Shown here: piece after piece, positions 4,753 through 5,411 of the stretch
Layout of the letters: the number at the start of each line of letters is the position of its first letter
Position numbering within the stretch: the stretch's first letter is position 1
NCBI GenBank assembly: GCA_944363695.1
Contig: CALVUW010000078.1
Coordinates: forward strand, 1-5,411
Direction: 5' to 3'
DNA: 5,411 nucleotides
From: an uncultured Bacilli bacterium
GTDB lineage: Bacteria; Bacillota_I; Bacilli_A; RF39; UBA660
Made by a program: the position numbers and the translations under genes
Notes under the pieces: generated by a model
The model's database searches: none
What the model saw: only the letters and a program-made list of their open reading frames with translations
What the model was told of the DNA's origin: nothing

Positions 4753-5411
4753 CTACTCTGTCTGATCGACCGCTACTTCTCCTTTATTAGGATTTAGCAA
4801 ATCAAATACAATCATATTATTAGAAATATCTAATAGTGTTTCTGTATATTCATTATTTTCACGAATATAATCATCACTAATAACTTCTTCTTTCAAAGAC
4901 ATATATTCTCCCTTTTGGCTATTATAATATACTTTATCAGTTAGCCAGTTACCATTTGGAAACACTACAATATTATCTCCTTCTACTTCAAAAATATCAT
5001 GACCTAGCGCATAGCGATTATAAAAGCCGAGCATATTACCTAAGGTTGGCATGACATCATACATACCCATCACCTTATCTACTTCTCCTTGTACTACCTG
5101 ATCTTTGGTCCAGATAAGTAATGGTACTTTTCGATTTAATTCATAGTGATAACTGTTAAATTCTTGATAAGTTGGATCTTCTTCATCTTTTACACTATCC
5201 GTCGTAATGTCATAATTCAACATCCGTACATAATCGGCCTTTGGCATCCTAGCATCATGATCTCCATATAAGATAACGACGGTATTTTCCAATAAACCGG
5301 CTTCATCTAAAGCAGTAAAGAATTCACCTAAAGCGGCATCGGCATAATGCACAGATTTAAAATAATTACCAAGTTTAGTACCTTCTAGATATGGATGAGA
5401 AATTTCTGTAG
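4753..5411 (-). CDS. LTA synthase-like membrane sulfatase-fold enzyme, C-terminal 218 residues (partial, 5' end outside window)
   Basis: This is the extracellular catalytic domain of an LtaS-family enzyme, which in Bacillota moves glycerol phosphate from phosphatidylglycerol onto the growing lipoteichoic acid chain. The frame is open to base 5411. The codon at 5352-5350 is an internal GTG (Val), not the start, since the upstream codons continue the family sequence. Counting from base 5409: SHPYLEG (residues 4-10) carries a His likely equivalent to the substrate-binding His of S. aureus LtaS. VHYADAALGEFFTALDEAGL (20-39) and VVILYGDHDA (44-53) follow; the Asp and His of GDH are the metal-binding pair of this family. 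Then come KVPLLIW (94-100), YDVMPTLGNMLG (117-128), LGHDIF (135-140) and VVFPNGNWLTDKVYYNS (148-164). The N-terminal membrane helices and catalytic Thr lie outside the window, so LTA synthase, LTA primase and other phosphoglycerol transferases cannot be told apart. The symbol is left blank for that reason. Confidence 0.9.
   Translation of the reverse strand, partial: TEISHPYLEGTKLGNYFKSVHYADAALGEFFTALDEAGLLENTVVILYGDHDARMPKADYVRMLNYDITTDSVKDEEDPTYQEFNSYHYELNRKVPLLIWTKDQVVQGEVDKVMGMYDVMPTLGNMLGFYNRYALGHDIFEVEGDNIVVFPNGNWLTDKVYYNSQKGEYMSLKEEVISDDYIRENNEYTETLLDISNNMIVFDLLNPNKGEVAVDQTE

Noticed and set aside
4753..5352. A 199-residue start at 5352 for the sulfatase-like protein
   Set aside because: The codon is a GTG in the middle of an open frame that continues to the window edge and encodes further family sequence (SHPYLEG and onward). 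The gene is truncated by the window, not short.
1..5411. Reassigned UGA codon, suggested by the absence of TGA stops
   Set aside because: Only seven stop codons are visible and Trp is encoded by TGG throughout. The genes have normal lengths with the standard code, so the sample gives no support for reassignment.
1..5411. tRNA, rRNA, CRISPR array, insertion sequence or attachment site
   Set aside because: No cloverleaf-like or GC-rich RNA segments, no regularly spaced repeats and no transposase or terminal inverted repeats were seen. The non-coding stretches are short and are explained by promoters and terminators.

Overview
The window is AT-rich DNA from a low-GC Gram-positive bacterium (Bacillota, probably the Bacilli or a related gut or Mollicutes-like lineage with a cell wall). 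Three things support this: a PolC-type DNA polymerase III N-terminus, an LTA-synthase-type sulfatase, and strong AGGAGG-like ribosome binding sites with short intergenic gaps. Trp is encoded by TGG, and the stops seen are TAA (five) and TAG (two), so nothing points to a changed genetic code. Seven of the eight genes lie on the minus strand; the exception is a small ferredoxin gene on the plus strand. I see no mobile element, CRISPR array, tRNA or rRNA. No stretch without a gene exceeds about 120 bases.

Layout, from the right edge in the direction of minus-strand transcription. (1) The C-terminal part of an LtaS-like membrane sulfatase (4753-5411, 5' end outside the window) is followed 14 bases later by a single-pass membrane protein of unknown function (4100-4738); the two look like one operon ending in a hairpin at 4086-4107. 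(2) rluB (3321-4031), for a 23S rRNA pseudouridine synthase, has its own good promoter. It converges on the ferredoxin gene (3097-3288, +), and both share a perfect 12-bp bidirectional terminator hairpin at 3293-3322. (3) Divergent from the ferredoxin is a gene for an acidic, helical, C-terminally tail-anchored cytoplasmic protein (2166-2993). It is followed by a gene for an N-terminally anchored extracellular protein (1380-2075), which ends at a terminator at 1343-1369. (4) A last operon holds an unrecognised 279-residue protein (422-1261) and, 19 bases later, the start of polC (1-402, running off the left edge).

The known genes are housekeeping: chromosome replication (polC), ribosome maturation (rluB), electron transfer (ferredoxin) and envelope polymer synthesis (LtaS-like). 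Four genes are unrecognised: three single-pass membrane proteins and the soluble protein in front of polC. The most interesting non-coding signal is a three-part promoter architecture (TTATCACTTT, TTTTGAT, extended -10 TGATATGAT) found with nearly the same spacing in front of the two neighbouring membrane-protein genes (starts 2993 and 2075). This suggests that an outward-facing and an inward-facing membrane protein are expressed together. I found nothing that amounts to a clear new multi-gene system; the best candidates are this co-regulated pair and the small partner of the LtaS-like enzyme.
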